Positions 1 to 7,847 of a stretch of DNA of 50,816 bases are shown here, piece after piece. Numbering within the stretch: the first letter of the stretch is position 1; every line of letters begins with the position of its first letter. The position numbers were made by a program, and so were the translations under genes. This DNA is from Candidatus Faecimonas gallistercoris. Lineage in GTDB: Bacteria > Bacillota_I > Bacilli_A > RF39 > UBA660. Below the pieces are notes generated by a model. The model was given only the letters and a program-made list of their open reading frames with translations, had not been told where the DNA came from and made no database searches. The DNA is taken from the NCBI GenBank assembly GCA_018712565.1, contig DVGU01000041.1, positions 1 to 50,816 on the forward strand, in the 5' to 3' direction.

Positions 1-43
1 CAGTAGAAGTTGATTACTAAAATTTAATAATAATTAGAAATAA

Positions 44-67
44 TCAGATATATTATCTGAGTTTTTG
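44..67 (+). terminator. Possible weak terminator of a gene left of the window
   Basis: A 7-bp inverted repeat (TCAGATA at 44-50, TATCTGA at 54-60) with a 3-base loop is followed by GTTTTTG. It would end a plus-strand transcript entering from the left. The T-run is short, so this may be chance in AT-rich DNA. No gene is visible in 1-122. Confidence 0.3.
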
Positions 68-122
68 TGATGAGGCAATCATATTTTCACTTATTCAATT
101 AAATGAAGCAAATTCCTAATAT

Positions 123-146
123 ATAAAAAAAATGGCAAATGCCATC
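123..146 (-). terminator. Rho-independent terminator of the rubrerythrin gene
   Basis: Read on the minus strand, a 6-bp stem (ATGGCA / TGCCAT at 132-145, two-base loop) is followed by a run of eight T. It starts directly after the rubrerythrin stop codon, so that gene is probably a single-gene transcript. Confidence 0.75.
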
Positions 147-692
147 TTATTCATAATTATCAGCTTTAACTTCCATAAAACTTTGTGGATGTGCACAAAC
201 AGGACAAACTTGTAAAGCTTCTTTACCAGTATAAACATATCCGCAATTACGACATACCCAAATTTTATCTCCATCTTTTTTAAATACTCTATCATCCTTA
301 ATATTTTTAAGTAATGTTAAATATCTCTTCTCATGTTCTTTTTCAATTTCTCCAACCATTTCAAATAGTTTAGCAACTCTTGTAAATCCTTCTTCTTTTG
401 CAGTTTCTGCAAAATTCTTATACATATCAGTCCATTCATAATTTTCACCAGCAGCAGCATCTTCTAAATTAACTGCAGTTTCTGGGATATCCCCACCATG
501 TAACTCTTTAAACCAAAGTTTAGCATGCTCTTTTTCATTATTAGCAGTCTCTTCAAAAATAGCAGCTAACTGCTCATAACCATCTTTACGAGCTTTACTA
601 GCATAATAAGTATATTTATTTCTAGCTTGACTTTCTCCTGCAAAAGCAGTCATTAAATTTTGTTCAGTTTTTGTTCCTTTATAATTTTCCAT
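147..692 (-). CDS. rbr: Rubrerythrin (peroxide-reducing di-iron protein)
   Basis: Rubrerythrins reduce hydrogen peroxide in the cytoplasm of anaerobes, using electrons from NAD(P)H via rubredoxin-like partners. Residues 1-140 form the ferritin-like four-helix domain, with glutamate/histidine metal motifs (EKEH near residues 52-55, EIEKEH near 116-121). The C-terminal rubredoxin domain has two CxxC pairs, CRNC at about 147-150 and CPVC at about 163-166, for one iron. The length of 181 residues is normal for classical rubrerythrin. The start has a strong GAAGGAAGG site. It has its own promoter and terminator and lies beside a PerR/Fur-type regulator that is the obvious candidate controller. It indicates an anaerobe that meets oxygen. 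Confidence 0.95.
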   Translation of the reverse strand: MENYKGTKTEQNLMTAFAGESQARNKYTYYASKARKDGYEQLAAIFEETANNEKEHAKLWFKELHGGDIPETAVNLEDAAAGENYEWTDMYKNFAETAKEEGFTRVAKLFEMVGEIEKEHEKRYLTLLKNIKDDRVFKKDGDKIWVCRNCGYVYTGKEALQVCPVCAHPQSFMEVKADNYE

Positions 693-753
693 TCTAATAC
701 CTTCCTTCCATAATTTCTATTAAGAATCAGTATATAACATACCTATCATCTGC

Positions 754-782
754 ATCATAACACAAATAATAAAGTATCGCAA
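754..782 (-). promoter_or_regulatory. Sigma-A promoter of rbr, with a partial Per-box-like site just upstream
   Basis: On the minus strand: -35 TTGCGA (777-782), 17-base spacer, -10 TATGAT (754-759). Immediately upstream, 790-804 matches the PerR operator consensus (TTATAATnATTATAA) at 10 of 14 fixed positions, all mismatches but one lying in one half. The operator is only a suggestion. Confidence 0.5.
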
Positions 783-819
783 CTGTTCTCTATAATTATT
801 ACTTTAAAAAAAAACTACA

Positions 820-1197
820 CTACTTACAATCATTACATATTCCCTCACATAAAATATGAATATCACAAATTTCTAAATGATGTTTTCTCTCTATCTGTTG
901 CAAAAGAGGAAAAACCTCATCTCCATATAAATCTACTAAACGATGACATCTCTGACAAACAAAATGATAATGTTGACAACAATTTCCATCATAATGATCC
1001 ACACCATCATTTGTTGGTATTTTTTGAATTAATTTTTCCTTTACCAATTTTGAAACATTACGATAAACCGTAGCTTGACCAATAGAAGGATCAATCTTGT
1101 GTATTTCCTCATAGAGTTCCAAAATAGTTGGATGTGTATTCATATTTTGTAAAGTTTCTAAAATAATTTCCTTCTGTTTTGTATTTCGTGTATTCAT
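820..1197 (-). CDS. Fur-family metalloregulator, PerR-like
   Basis: A 125-residue DNA-binding repressor of the Fur superfamily. The N-terminal winged helix contains the recognition-helix signature ATVYRNV (about residues 42-48). The C-terminal dimerisation domain has HYHF followed by CQRC, and a second CxxC (CNDC) at the end, giving the structural zinc site. THPT early in the protein and the HYHF/DxY context resemble PerR more than Fur, which fits the rubrerythrin neighbour. I start at the ATG at 1197 because it has AAGGAAAGG in front. An in-frame extension upstream would translate the promoter. The operator over its own start site is a perfect Bacillus-type Fur box, so PerR versus Fur stays open. 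Confidence 0.85.
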   Translation of the reverse strand: MNTRNTKQKEIILETLQNMNTHPTILELYEEIHKIDPSIGQATVYRNVSKLVKEKLIQKIPTNDGVDHYDGNCCQHYHFVCQRCHRLVDLYGDEVFPLLQQIERKHHLEICDIHILCEGICNDCK

Positions 1198-1211
1198 AAG
1201 CCTTTCCTTAA

Positions 1212-1226
1212 TGATAATAATTATCA
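1212..1226. promoter_or_regulatory. Perfect 7-1-7 Fur box (TGATAATAATTATCA)
   Basis: This 15-base palindrome matches the B. subtilis Fur operator core TGATAATnATTATCA at every fixed position. It begins five bases downstream of the -10 element of the regulator promoter, so bound protein would cover the transcription start. Autoregulation is the simplest reading. Confidence 0.7.
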
Positions 1227-1231
1227 ATAGT

Positions 1232-1260
1232 ATTATAATAAAATTCCAAATAAATGTCAA
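1232..1260 (-). promoter_or_regulatory. Consensus sigma-A promoter of the Fur/PerR-type gene
   Basis: On the minus strand: TTGACA (1255-1260), 17-base spacer, TATAAT (1232-1237). Both hexamers are perfect. A promoter this strong followed directly by an operator is typical of a tightly self-repressed regulator. Confidence 0.8.
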
Positions 1261-1311
1261 TTGAAAATAACCAAAAACAAATTACAACATAAAATATAAT
1301 AGGTGATAAAC

Positions 1312-1524
1312 ATGAAAACAAAACATAACTTATTCTGTCGTTGTAATTATTGCAAACAAAAAAGAAGAAACAGTATCTTCTATCTACTAGGAATCATTTC
1401 TACATTAATTATTATCTTTTATCAGATTGTTTTATTAATTTTTATTACTACGAGATTAAATGCTATTATTCTATTGGTGGAATTTATTCTCATTTGTTTC
1501 TTGATTTTTCTGATTCTGTTTTAA
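1312..1524 (+). CDS. Small two-helix membrane protein with a cysteine-rich head
   Basis: Seventy residues: a basic, cysteine-containing N-terminus (CRCNYCKQKRR, about residues 9-19) followed by two predicted membrane helices (about 25-47 and 50-70). The ATG at 1312 is chosen over an in-frame GTG at 1303 because GGTGAT sits just before it. Its end overlaps the convergent ysxE-like gene by about 54 bases, which is unusual. The product is not recognised. The CxCxxC cluster could bind a metal, but this is only a residue pattern. Confidence 0.55.
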   Translation: MKTKHNLFCRCNYCKQKRRNSIFYLLGIISTLIIIFYQIVLLIFITTRLNAIILLVEFILICFLIFLILF

Positions 1525-2358
1525 AATAAATTCTTTCACTTTATAAGAATATAAAATATGTTGATGCACTAAAATAGTATTTTTATAATGACCATATGAC
1601 AAAGATATACTTGAATTTAAAAGTAATAAACAAAAAAATAATAAAAACTCATCACGTGTATATTGAAATTTACTTTGATACATCTGAAATAAAGAATTCA
1701 TCTCTAAAGTTTGATAATGATTTTTAAAAAAATATAAAAAATCATAAACAGGATATCCCTTTTCAGATAAATCCCAATTTGTAAAATAAGGAGTTTTTTT
1801 ATCGACAAAATGATGAAGGCAAGGTTGTTTATGTAAAAAAACAACACGTTCCTGAGTAGCATCTTTCTTTGTTTGATACCACTCTTCTAAATATCCCCTA
1901 GCAAGATTTAAATTCTCATATAATAAACTAATATTACGAATCAATAAATATTCATCAGGAGCCATATAAATATGTGATTCAATCTCATCTTGCAATTGTT
2001 GATAATAACTATTCAAATCATCTATCTCTTTAGATAATTCTTCATACATTTCTTTAATAGAATCCATAACAACTTCCCTATAAGTAGTTGTTTTTATATG
2101 TAATAAACTTAAAATATGAATTAAATCGACTGCCTTATCAGAAGATTCCATATCATCTTCAACATAAGGATAAACTTCATAGGAATCTCTACTAGAATTT
2201 TCCATAGGTAAGAAAAAAGGAAAATCACGTTGCTCCAAATAACTAAAAATTTTCATCTTATCATTACACTTAGGAGTAATCACAAACTTTCCTTTAGAAG
2301 TCTCTATAATTTTATTACCTTTAATATAAGAATACTTATAAATATCAAAATTACTCAT
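1471..2358 (-). CDS. YsxE/CotS-like spore-coat-associated protein (degenerate kinase fold)
   Basis: The 295-residue sequence has the outline of CotS/YsxE proteins, which share the aminoglycoside-phosphotransferase fold: an N-terminal lobe, an H-x(6)-F segment where the catalytic HxDxxxxN loop should be (around residues 182-190), then WDLSEKGYPVYDFLYF in place of the usual IDW(E/D)...P.YDL. The catalytic aspartate and asparagine are not conserved as expected, so it is probably a binding or scaffold protein. Its start overlaps the end of the SpoVID-like gene by eight bases. In B. subtilis ysxE directly follows spoVID, and this position is the strongest evidence for the assignment. Confidence 0.65.
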   Translation of the reverse strand: MSNFDIYKYSYIKGNKIIETSKGKFVITPKCNDKMKIFSYLEQRDFPFFLPMENSSRDSYEVYPYVEDDMESSDKAVDLIHILSLLHIKTTTYREVVMDSIKEMYEELSKEIDDLNSYYQQLQDEIESHIYMAPDEYLLIRNISLLYENLNLARGYLEEWYQTKKDATQERVVFLHKQPCLHHFVDKKTPYFTNWDLSEKGYPVYDFLYFFKNHYQTLEMNSLFQMYQSKFQYTRDEFLLFFCLLLLNSSISLSYGHYKNTILVHQHILYSYKVKEFILKQNQKNQETNENKFHQ

Positions 2359-3163
2359 TACTATGTGTTGGTATAATCAATTTAGAACCTATGGTTAAAT
2401 TAGATAAATCATTATAACTCTCTAACTCTTCTTTGGTAACTTGATACTTGTCCATAATAGACTCAATAGTATCATTTTGCCTAAAAATATAAACAGAATA
2501 AGTTGCATAAGTTTCATCACTATCTTTAAAAGAAGAAAATAAAGAACCAACATCCTGATTTTCAACTGCATTATCCACCACATCAGAACTAGTATCCACA
2601 CTCTTCTCTGAAATAGCAACATCATCAGATTTAGAATCTTTTTCAATTTCTGAGTCACATTCCCTACTTCGTAACTGCTCAACTTCTATGCTAGGAAATA
2701 CTGGTTGTATATCAGGATGTTCTTCTTCTAAAATCTCCTCCTTATTATCTTTCATAATAGTACTCTCTTCAATAGAGTTTACCATATCTTCTTTATCTTC
2801 TTTATCTTCTTCATCATCTGTATCATCTTCAACATCAATGACTTCTACTCCTTCAATTAAAAGCTCAATATGACAATCTAAAGTATCATCATCTCGAATC
2901 TCATATCGAAAATCTTCTATAGAAGCCTTTCTATTATTTGATTCCAATCTTTCTGTAAGAACTATTTCAATAGGTAAATGAAAAATAAAATCCTCTTCCA
3001 ATCGTGATGCAGCTGTTAATTTATACTTACCAGATACAATCAACTCACCAGATATAGTACTATCATCAGAAAAAGATAATTGTTGATCTAATGAAATAGA
3101 TGTAATTTCACCAACCATAGTTTTAAACTCTAAATTTTTATCAAAAGCAATAACTTTTTGCAT
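2351..3163 (-). CDS. SpoVID-like spore morphogenetic protein with C-terminal LysM
   Basis: Residues 1-115 are a beta-rich domain resembling the N-terminal domain of SpoVID (FSDDSTISGELIVSGKYK region). A long acidic, low-complexity linker follows (about 120-220). A LysM domain of about 45 residues closes the protein (YIFRQNDTIESIMDKYQVT ... IPT). SpoVID anchors coat proteins on the developing spore, and LysM binds peptidoglycan or other LysM proteins. The ATG at 3163 follows a perfect AGGAGGG. The B. subtilis order tig - lon - spoVID - ysxE is kept here, minus clpX and the hem genes. At 270 residues it is much shorter than B. subtilis SpoVID (about 575), because the linker is compact. Confidence 0.7.
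   Translation of the reverse strand: MQKVIAFDKNLEFKTMVGEITSISLDQQLSFSDDSTISGELIVSGKYKLTAASRLEEDFIFHLPIEIVLTERLESNNRKASIEDFRYEIRDDDTLDCHIELLIEGVEVIDVEDDTDDEEDKEDKEDMVNSIEESTIMKDNKEEILEEEHPDIQPVFPSIEVEQLRSRECDSEIEKDSKSDDVAISEKSVDTSSDVVDNAVENQDVGSLFSSFKDSDETYATYSVYIFRQNDTIESIMDKYQVTKEELESYNDLSNLTIGSKLIIPTHSNE
2785..2811. repeat. Three perfect 9-base tandem repeats in the SpoVID-like linker
   Basis: TATCTTCTT is repeated three times without mismatch. In frame it encodes the (E)DKED stretch of the acidic linker. The unit is a multiple of three, so slippage would change linker length without a frameshift. Confidence 0.7.
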
Positions 3164-3180
3164 CAAATCCCTCCTAAAAA

Positions 3181-3208
3181 AGTATATGAAAACAAAAAAA
3201 GAATATGA
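3181..3208 (-). promoter_or_regulatory. Sigma-E-like sporulation promoter candidate for spoVID-ysxE
   Basis: On the minus strand: TCATATT (3202-3208), 13-base spacer, CATATACT (3181-3188). This fits the mother-cell sigma-E pattern (KMATATT, 13-15 bases, CATACAnT) at seven of seven -35 positions and six of seven fixed -10 positions. spoVID is sigma-E dependent in B. subtilis. No sigma-A promoter of comparable quality is visible here. Confidence 0.45.
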
Positions 3209-3233
3209 AAAAAAAAGAACTATTTAAGTTCTC
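3208..3233 (-). terminator. Terminator after the gene downstream of lon
   Basis: Minus strand: AGAACT / AGTTCT stem (3216-3221 and 3227-3232) with a five-base loop, then a run of at least eight T. It separates the lon transcript from spoVID. Confidence 0.75.
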
Positions 3234-3237
3234 TACA

Positions 3238-3897
3238 TTAAAGTTTTTTCATTTTTCTCAATTTATGACTAGTCACATCGAAATCTTCCCTCTTCCTATG
3301 AAAAATACTATGACAATGACTATCTAAATATTGTAACACATTAGCATAAAAGACATCATTTTCAAATATATTTGGATAAACATTCATAAGAAAATTCAAA
3401 GAAGGAACAACCTCCTTACTTAAATTTCTAGGAACCCTACCTTGGTTTGCTAAAGTATAATATATAATTATATCATGTGCATTAGCCCAGAGAAAAGATG
3501 TTAAACTATCATATCCTTGATTCCTTTTATTATCTTGTGGCCATTTATAATAATCAGTCCTTTTTCGCTTTTCACGTTTAGTTAAACTTTTAATAGTATT
3601 TAATTTATAAATTAATTCATTATTATATTGACGAATAACCGAATCATCATATTGATAACGATAAGTAGACATTACATCAAAAAGTTTTTTAGAAAAAGAT
3701 TCATCTAAAGCTAAAAAATTAGGTTCTATATCCATAAGAATATTAGCAGTATGAATAACTGTTCTATATTTATCTTTATCCATACATATATCACAAATAT
3801 CCGAAGAAGAACTTCCTACCAAATAGTTTTTCAAAGACAAAACATCAATAGATTCTTCCATAGAAATCATTTGACCATTATTTTGAGTCTGTATCAT
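3238..3897 (-). CDS. Hypothetical protein translated from the end of lon
   Basis: A soluble protein of about 220 residues that I do not recognise. It has no clear signal or membrane segment. It is rich in aromatic and charged residues, with a basic patch KREKRKR in the middle and a CDICMD motif near the start. I use the ATG at 3897 because GGTGGTG lies six to ten bases before it. ATGs at 3870 and 3861, just after the lon stop, are alternatives with weaker sites. It is co-transcribed with lon, ends just before a terminator, and is probably translated by coupling. No function is proposed. Confidence 0.6.
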   Translation of the reverse strand: MIQTQNNGQMISMEESIDVLSLKNYLVGSSSSDICDICMDKDKYRTVIHTANILMDIEPNFLALDESFSKKLFDVMSTYRYQYDDSVIRQYNNELIYKLNTIKSLTKREKRKRTDYYKWPQDNKRNQGYDSLTSFLWANAHDIIIYYTLANQGRVPRNLSKEVVPSLNFLMNVYPNIFENDVFYANVLQYLDSHCHSIFHRKREDFDVTSHKLRKMKKL

Positions 3898-6205
3898 CAG
3901 ATTCACCACCAAATAAATTATCATAAACTTCATTATAATTATCCACAAAAGTAAACGATATATCACTTTTAACTTCCTCAGGAATTTTTTCCAAATCATT
4001 CTGATTTTCCCGTGGCAAAATGATATTTCGAACTCCTGCTCGATGAGCACCAATAACTTTTTCTCTTAGTCCACCGATTTCAAGAATTCTACCTCGCAAA
4101 GTAATTTCCCCAGTCATTGCAATATTATTTGCAACAGCTTTATTTTTAAACAAACTAATCAACGCTGTCGTAATAGCAATACCAGCAGACGGACCATCTT
4201 TAGCAACAGCACCTTCTGGGAAATGAATATGTATATCATTACCAGAAATATCATTACAACTAATATTAAAAGAAGATGCATTTGCTTTAATATAACTAAA
4301 CGCAATTTGACAAGACTCTTGCATAACATCTCCTAAAGATCCAGTAAGAATAAGCTCACCTTTACCTGGAAACATAGTAACTTCAATAGGTAAAATATCT
4401 CCTCCAAATGCTGTATATGCCATACCATTAACAACACCAACTTCGCAGCTTTTACCAATTCGTTCATAACTAAACTTTCTCTTACCGAGAAAAGTTTCCA
4501 AATCACTTGCCTGAATATGATAAAAAAACTGTTCTTTTTCTAATAACACTTTCTTTACAATTTTTCTAAACAAGGCGGCAATCATTCGATCAAGTTCACG
4601 CACACCTGCTTCTTTTGTATAATAACGAATAATATTCAAAATAGCCTCATCATCAATTTGAATTTGTAATGATGTAAGTCCATGTTCTTCCAACGCTCTA
4701 GGAATCAAGTGACTCTTTGCAATATCTAACTTTTCATATTCTGTATAACTACTAAGTTCAATAATTTCCAAACGATCTCGAAGTTCATAAGGGATTTGTT
4801 CAATATAATTAGCTGTAGCAATAAATAAAACTTTAGATAAATCAAATTCTTCTTCAATATAATGATCAGAAAATTTACTATTTTGCTCAGGATCCAATAC
4901 TTCTAACAAACTACTAGCAGGATCTCCCTTAATATCTTTAGTCATCTTATCAATCTCATCAATAATAAATACAGGATTAGCAGTACCTGCTTTACGAATT
5001 CCTTGAATAATTCGACCTGGATTAGCGCCAATATAAGTACGACGATGCCCTACAATCTCCGCTTCATCATTAATACCACCAACACTAATCTTTGCAGTTT
5101 TTCTACCTAAACTTTCAGCAATACTCAAAGCCAAAGAAGTTTTTCCAACTCCTGGAGGACCTACTAAGCAAAGAATTGGACTTCTTAAATTATTAGTATT
5201 CTGCTTCACCGCTAAATACTCTAAAATACGAGATTTAACATCTTCTAAAGCATGATGAGTAGAATTTAAAATTTGTTCTACTTTAGTTAAATCTTTAGTA
5301 TCTCTAGTATAGATATTCCAAGGTAAATAAAGCATCCAATCTAAATAATCACGAATCATTCCAACTTCAGGAGAATGATTACTAATAGCCTCATATCTAG
5401 AAATTTCACTTTTTATTTTTTCTCTCACTTTATAATTACACTTTAATTTAGAAAGTCGTTTTTTTAAATGTTCTATTTCATCTTCTTTACTATTAATATC
5501 ACCAAGTTCTCTTTTAATAACACGAAGTTTTTCTCTTAAAAAATACTCCTTTTGACTTTTTTCAAGTTCATCCTCCACTTCACTTTCTATTTTTCTCTCT
5601 AAATCAAGAAACTTCAATTCTTCATTCATATCCTCAATTAATAATCTAGCACGTTCTATAGGAGAAACAGCCAAAACATATCTTTTTTTCTTTTCATAAT
5701 CAACAGGTAAAAAAGAACCAACCAAATCACAAAGCTCATCTAAAGTGTCTACTGTATCTAATTGACTAATAACAGCATTACTCATATATGGAGCCTTTTC
5801 AATATATTTATCTAAAGATTTCATCAAAAGATTGTAATAATTTTTATCATCTAAAGAAGAATCAATAAAAACTTCATTAATATCAGCCTGATAAAAATCA
5901 TCATGATAAAAATAATTAAAAACCTCAACCCGACGAACTCCCTCAATTACTACTCTAGTTTTCCCATTTGGCACATTCAATTTTAATTTTAACTGTCCTA
6001 AAACACCATAACTAGGTAAAGAAGTCACATCTGATACATAATCAGAATTAATTGGATTAACAATCACTAAATATTTATCATCAGTGGCATCTGCATAATC
6101 AATACTAGCTTTTTCAAAAGAATCATCATACTCTATTCGAACCTCATTTTTTGGAAAGACCACTACGTCATTTAAAACTAAAACTGCTAGTTTTTGATTA
6201 TTCAT
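3878..6205 (-). CDS. lon: ATP-dependent protease La (Lon)
   Basis: Cytoplasmic AAA+ serine protease that degrades misfolded and regulatory proteins as a hexamer. At 775 residues it is full length for the LonA type. The N-terminal substrate domain (about 1-200) and coiled coil (about 200-260) precede the AAA+ module, with Walker A GPPGVGKT at about 347-354 and Walker B IIDEID near 410. The C-terminal protease domain has the catalytic serine in KDGPSAG (near 672) and the lysine in REKVIGAHRAG (near 716). The start follows GGAGGTGG. It has its own promoter, and no CIRCE heat-shock element is visible upstream. Position next to tig matches B. subtilis. Confidence 0.97.
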   Translation of the reverse strand: MNNQKLAVLVLNDVVVFPKNEVRIEYDDSFEKASIDYADATDDKYLVIVNPINSDYVSDVTSLPSYGVLGQLKLKLNVPNGKTRVVIEGVRRVEVFNYFYHDDFYQADINEVFIDSSLDDKNYYNLLMKSLDKYIEKAPYMSNAVISQLDTVDTLDELCDLVGSFLPVDYEKKKRYVLAVSPIERARLLIEDMNEELKFLDLERKIESEVEDELEKSQKEYFLREKLRVIKRELGDINSKEDEIEHLKKRLSKLKCNYKVREKIKSEISRYEAISNHSPEVGMIRDYLDWMLYLPWNIYTRDTKDLTKVEQILNSTHHALEDVKSRILEYLAVKQNTNNLRSPILCLVGPPGVGKTSLALSIAESLGRKTAKISVGGINDEAEIVGHRRTYIGANPGRIIQGIRKAGTANPVFIIDEIDKMTKDIKGDPASSLLEVLDPEQNSKFSDHYIEEEFDLSKVLFIATANYIEQIPYELRDRLEIIELSSYTEYEKLDIAKSHLIPRALEEHGLTSLQIQIDDEAILNIIRYYTKEAGVRELDRMIAALFRKIVKKVLLEKEQFFYHIQASDLETFLGKRKFSYERIGKSCEVGVVNGMAYTAFGGDILPIEVTMFPGKGELILTGSLGDVMQESCQIAFSYIKANASSFNISCNDISGNDIHIHFPEGAVAKDGPSAGIAITTALISLFKNKAVANNIAMTGEITLRGRILEIGGLREKVIGAHRAGVRNIILPRENQNDLEKIPEEVKSDISFTFVDNYNEVYDNLFGGESDDTDSK

Positions 6206-6241
6206 AGATAGTCCACCTCCAAATTTGAAATACTGTTTACT

Positions 6242-6270
6242 ATTATATAATAAATAAGTTCCTACATCAA
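6242..6270 (-). promoter_or_regulatory. Sigma-A promoter of lon
   Basis: Minus strand: TTGATG (6265-6270), 17-base spacer, TATAAT (6242-6247, perfect). The start site would lie about 28 bases before the lon ATG. Confidence 0.65.
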
Positions 6271-6302
6271 GAAATTACTTTAATTTTTCAAAATTTGGCA
6301 AT

Positions 6303-6326
6303 TAAAAAATAGTACTATGTACTACC
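6303..6326 (-). terminator. Terminator of tig
   Basis: Minus strand: TAGTAC / GTACTA stem with ATA loop (6310-6324), followed by six T. It lies just after the tig stop codon and before the lon promoter. Confidence 0.7.
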
Positions 6327-6333
6327 TTTTAAT

Positions 6334-7665
6334 TTACTTATTAAAGTCTTTCAATAACTCAATCGTCTTTCTCATCTCTAAATCATATTGAATCATATCA
6401 ATACCACCAAATTGTTTTAAGAACTCATCTTTTTCCATCTGATACTTACTAGCTAACTCTTCAGCTTCTTTTTCAGCTTCTTCTACAGATACTTCGATTT
6501 TTTCAAGATTCATAATTTCTTCTAACATCAAACGATAAAGTACATTAGAATATGCTTCTTTTTCTAATTGATTTCTAAGATCAGCTTCGCTAGATTGTGT
6601 AAATTGATAATATAAATCCAATGATATTCCTTGCATTTTCATTTGTTCTTCAAAACGTCCCATCAAACGATTAACTTCTTCTTCAACCATTTCTTCAGGA
6701 ATATCTACTTCTACATTCTTAGATACCTCTTCTAAAATTGCATCAATATATTTGTTTTCTGCATCCATCTCTTTTTGAGCAGAAATTGATTTTTTTATTT
6801 CTTCTTTTAAGGTTTCTTCAGAATTAACGCCTTCCATTCCTAAATCTTCAAAGAAATCTTCATCTAATTCTCTATTTTTCTTTTCTTTTACTTCATGAAC
6901 AGTAACTTTAAATGTAGCTTTAGCACCAGCTAAATCCTTAGACCCATAATCTTCAGGAAAAGTTACTTCAATTTCTTTTTCTTCTCCTGTCTTCATTCCA
7001 ATCACTTGTTCTTCAAATCCAGGAATAAAAGTATGGGAACCAATCTCTAAAGAATAATTTTCGCCTTTTCCACCATCAAAAGCAACACCATCTTTAAATC
7101 CTTCAAAATCAATAACAGCAGTATTACCATCTTCAACAACGCCATCTTCTTTAGTAACAAGTTCCGTATATCTTTCTAATAAATGCTCAAGTTCATGATT
7201 AACTTCTTCCTCAGTTACTTCAACAGTCTCAGGTTTAATATTCAATCCTTTATATTTTTTAACCTTTACCTCTGGCTTAGTAATAATCTTAAAAGTAAAT
7301 TCCACACCATCTTCATTTAAACTTTTTAAATCGACAGCAGGTTGAACAACAGGTACTAACTTAGACTCTTCCATTGCTTTAGTATATGCATTTTGTAACA
7401 CACTATCTGCAGCATCAATAAATAAAGACTCTTTTCCAAAATGTTTTTCATAAATTTCTCTAGGCACTTTACCTTTTCTAAAACCATCCACTTTAGCAGT
7501 TTTTTGCTTCTTCTGAAAAGCTTGATCTAAGGCCTTAATCCAAGCCTCACCATCTATTTTAATAACTACTTCATGAACATTCTTTTTAGTATCTTTCTTT
7601 GTTTTTCCTTTTGTTTCTTCTTTTACAGTTGTTTTTTCTAATTTTTCTGTTTCTTTTTTTGCCAT
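6334..7665 (-). CDS. tig: Trigger factor (ribosome-associated chaperone and peptidyl-prolyl isomerase)
   Basis: Binds the ribosomal exit tunnel and shields nascent chains. The ribosome-binding signature GFRKGKVP is present near residues 61-68. The FKBP-type isomerase domain covers about 165-255 (VIDFEGFKDGVAFDGG region). The C-terminal chaperone arms are highly acidic/helical (about 260-443). Unusually, about 28 lysine/threonine/glutamate-rich residues precede the conserved ribosome-binding domain, which normally starts almost at residue 1. The ATG has a strong GGAGGGA site, so the extension seems real. Single-gene transcript with its own promoter and terminator. Confidence 0.96.
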   Translation of the reverse strand: MAKKETEKLEKTTVKEETKGKTKKDTKKNVHEVVIKIDGEAWIKALDQAFQKKQKTAKVDGFRKGKVPREIYEKHFGKESLFIDAADSVLQNAYTKAMEESKLVPVVQPAVDLKSLNEDGVEFTFKIITKPEVKVKKYKGLNIKPETVEVTEEEVNHELEHLLERYTELVTKEDGVVEDGNTAVIDFEGFKDGVAFDGGKGENYSLEIGSHTFIPGFEEQVIGMKTGEEKEIEVTFPEDYGSKDLAGAKATFKVTVHEVKEKKNRELDEDFFEDLGMEGVNSEETLKEEIKKSISAQKEMDAENKYIDAILEEVSKNVEVDIPEEMVEEEVNRLMGRFEEQMKMQGISLDLYYQFTQSSEADLRNQLEKEAYSNVLYRLMLEEIMNLEKIEVSVEEAEKEAEELASKYQMEKDEFLKQFGGIDMIQYDLEMRKTIELLKDFNK

Positions 7666-7687
7666 TTCTATCCCTCCAACGTCTTAT

Positions 7688-7716
7688 ATTATACCTTACA
7701 AACTTAAAGAAAACAA
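7688..7716 (-). promoter_or_regulatory. Sigma-A promoter of tig
   Basis: Minus strand: TTGTTT (7711-7716), 17-base spacer, TATAAT (7688-7693, perfect), about 22 bases from the ATG. It lies in the 182-base divergent region between tig and trpS, where nothing else but the trpS promoter is visible. Confidence 0.6.
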
Positions 7717-7815
7717 CAGTTTATCTAAAATTGACAAAAGAAAATTTTCTACTACCTTAAGACAAAAAGACATAAAAAGAAAAGGATGAAATTTCTTTTT
7801 CTCTCTAAAAAAATA

Positions 7816-7824
7816 TGCTACAAT
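7816..7824 (+). promoter_or_regulatory. Extended -10 promoter of trpS
   Basis: TGCTACAAT is an extended -10 element (TGn plus TACAAT), placing the start near 7831, about 17 bases before the ATG. The leader is too short for a T-box or trp-type attenuator. The -35 is poor. Confidence 0.45.
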
Positions 7825-7847
7825 AAAAAAAGAAAGAAAGTGATAAA

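Noticed and set aside
2688-2873. Plus-strand reading frame opposite the SpoVID-like linker
   Set aside because: Ser/Ile-rich mirror of the acidic linker codons, with no ribosome binding site.
6206-6302. CIRCE or CtsR heat-shock operator at lon
   Set aside because: No TTAGCACTC/GAGTGCTAA palindrome or CtsR heptad repeat was found.
7666-7847. T-box or trp attenuator before trpS
   Set aside because: The promoter lies only about 24-30 bases before the ATG, leaving no room for a specifier hairpin, and no T-box sequence (TGGNACC) is visible.
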